From: Paralvinella palmiformis
Taxonomy: Eukaryota > Annelida > Polychaeta > Terebellida > Alvinellidae
Length of the DNA stretch: 64,000 nucleotides
Reading direction: 5' to 3'
NCBI GenBank assembly: GCA_025642065.1
Contig: JAODUP010000071.1
Coordinates: 548,001 to 612,000 of the forward strand
The notes below the pieces were generated by a model. That model made no database searches. It was given only the letters and a program-made list of their open reading frames with translations, and was not told the DNA's origin. This document shows positions 62,778 through 64,000 of this stretch, one piece after another. A program made the translations under genes and the position numbers. The first letter of the stretch is position 1. The number at the start of each line of letters is the position of its first letter.

Positions 62778-64000
62778 ATGACTTCGTAAACACACATAGC
62801 AGGTAGCTGGCATTACCAGTCAGAACCTTGATGGTTGGCTGGCTAACTTCATGCCCGGAGTTTTTTCTGTCTGTGACCCGATGAGTGACTAACATGATGT
62901 CGGATAGTGAGTGTACTGTCATTGTTTTATGATTTCTGTATGCTGTGTATTAAATTGAAGAAGCTAAGGCAGGATAATGACAGGCCTGGCTGGGAATGGG
63001 GGTTCTTTTTATAGTCAGTAATGTCAGTGTAGAAAAATAAAGTCACACCTACGATGTGTAAGTCAATGTTTTCTCCAGGTTAGAGCATAGTCACTCCCTT
63101 TATCCGTTTAAGCATTACGAGCTGTGGGTTTCCTTCCTTTTAGATGATAGGTTATTTATTTAGCTAAATAGATATCGGGGTAGACAGTGAAGACAAGTGT
63201 AGATAGAAATGTCAAGAGTCGTAACACAATATGATCCGTTATCAGGACACCTTGCCTACTGTGTGAAACTAACATTCCAAATCATGGATGCACTTTTCTG
63301 GAATTTTAATGTTTGTAAATCTGTTTTTTTATATTTTCTTGCTTCTGGTAAATAATTTAGTGACAGACTTGTAATGAGGATGATGATGCCCCTAATATCT
63401 GGATTAGGTGGCGTGACAAACAGCATTGTTGGCGTTTTTTGACTCTAGTAGTCATACCTATGGCGCTTCATATTTTGTGACACCACAAGATTTGTGCATT
63501 TATATTGGAGACTGTTACTTGCCAGCTGTTTGTGTTTGATTACACAATCAACATTTTTTTTGGCAATTTTATACATTTTTTTTTACTCTATGGTTATAGA
63601 AAACTAAGTGGATTTTCTTTTTTTCACTGGTCTTGTTAAGGATCTTTTCAAGGGACAGTTCACTTGATGTGTATTCTAGATTTAAAAGTAACACGCATAC
63701 TAATGCGTTTTGGGAATTGTATCCTCCAAACAGTGCTTTGTTATCTTCCTGTAGTCATTTTTGTGGTGATCCTGGCAATGAGTTAAATGAATGTGTACAT
63801 GAAGCAGAATCGAAGAATGTTGCAGAAGTTTTCTTCTTAATTTTGTTTGCCAAGAATAAAGGTAGTTGTTAGCTGTTCAGGGGGTGCTCCCAAAGCCCTG
63901 TTAGACTTGGTAAGTGTGACACTTATTGCAGTTAAATGGTTAATTTAATTGTCTGTGGGTGATGTGTTAAAATGTTGTTTGTAAAGCCCAAATCCTCTGT
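62778..64000 (+). other. CLTC 3' UTR and right flank
   Basis: The stretch after the CLTC stop holds AATAAA at 63036-63041 and again at 63855-63860, the latter followed by GT-rich sequence. Either could end the transcript. The open frame at 63633-63872 crosses the second signal and is not a recognisable gene. Confidence 0.6.

Overview
The window is a stretch of an AT-rich animal nuclear genome. It has GT-AG introns, spliced housekeeping genes, dinucleotide microsatellites, tRNA-derived SINEs and relics of L2-like LINEs and DNA transposons. The protein sequences fit a bilaterian invertebrate. A marine lophotrochozoan such as a mollusc is my best guess, but nothing here proves the phylum. No bacterial features, operons or CRISPR arrays are present.

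Layout. 262-9352 (+): the last 14 exons of an ACAD11-type gene (aminoglycoside-phosphotransferase-like kinase fused to an acyl-CoA dehydrogenase) ending in a peroxisomal-type AKL tripeptide; its first exons lie off the left edge. 9353-14282: 3' flank, a TTAA-flanked MITE, L2-like LINE debris and microsatellites. 14283-16352 (-): a single-exon membrane-anchored GH31 glycosidase of the MYORG/KIAA1161 type. 16353-21971: mostly unassigned, with two SINEs and a dead hAT transposase. 21972-36197 (+): pescadillo (PES1), 16 exons, 601 residues, with a 5.9 kb intron built largely from nested non-autonomous DNA elements. 38102-40678 (-): an intronless 858-residue protein I do not recognise, built on two arrays of 11-residue repeats with membrane segments and an acidic tail. 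40679-46894: transposon-rich spacer with nested insertions. 46895-62777 (+): clathrin heavy chain (CLTC), 30 coding exons, 1683 residues, then its 3' UTR to the right edge.

The genes are not a functional cluster: they are peroxisomal/mitochondrial lipid catabolism, ER glycosidase, ribosome biogenesis and vesicle coat genes that happen to be neighbours. ACAD11 and the GH31 gene are convergent, as are PES1 and the 11-mer-repeat gene; the 11-mer-repeat gene and CLTC are divergent.

The most unusual item is the 858-residue protein. It has an N-myristoylation-type start (MGNILS), about 15 basic synuclein/perilipin-like 11-mers, and then a second 11-residue register of aromatic repeats with a glycine every 11 residues that persists through much of the membrane region. 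The second theme is transposon archaeology. Several insertions are dated by their flanking duplications, and two of them sit inside LINE reading frames that become contiguous again when the insert is removed on paper. Exon boundaries were placed by eye from homology, splice dinucleotides and phase arithmetic; single-base errors are possible.
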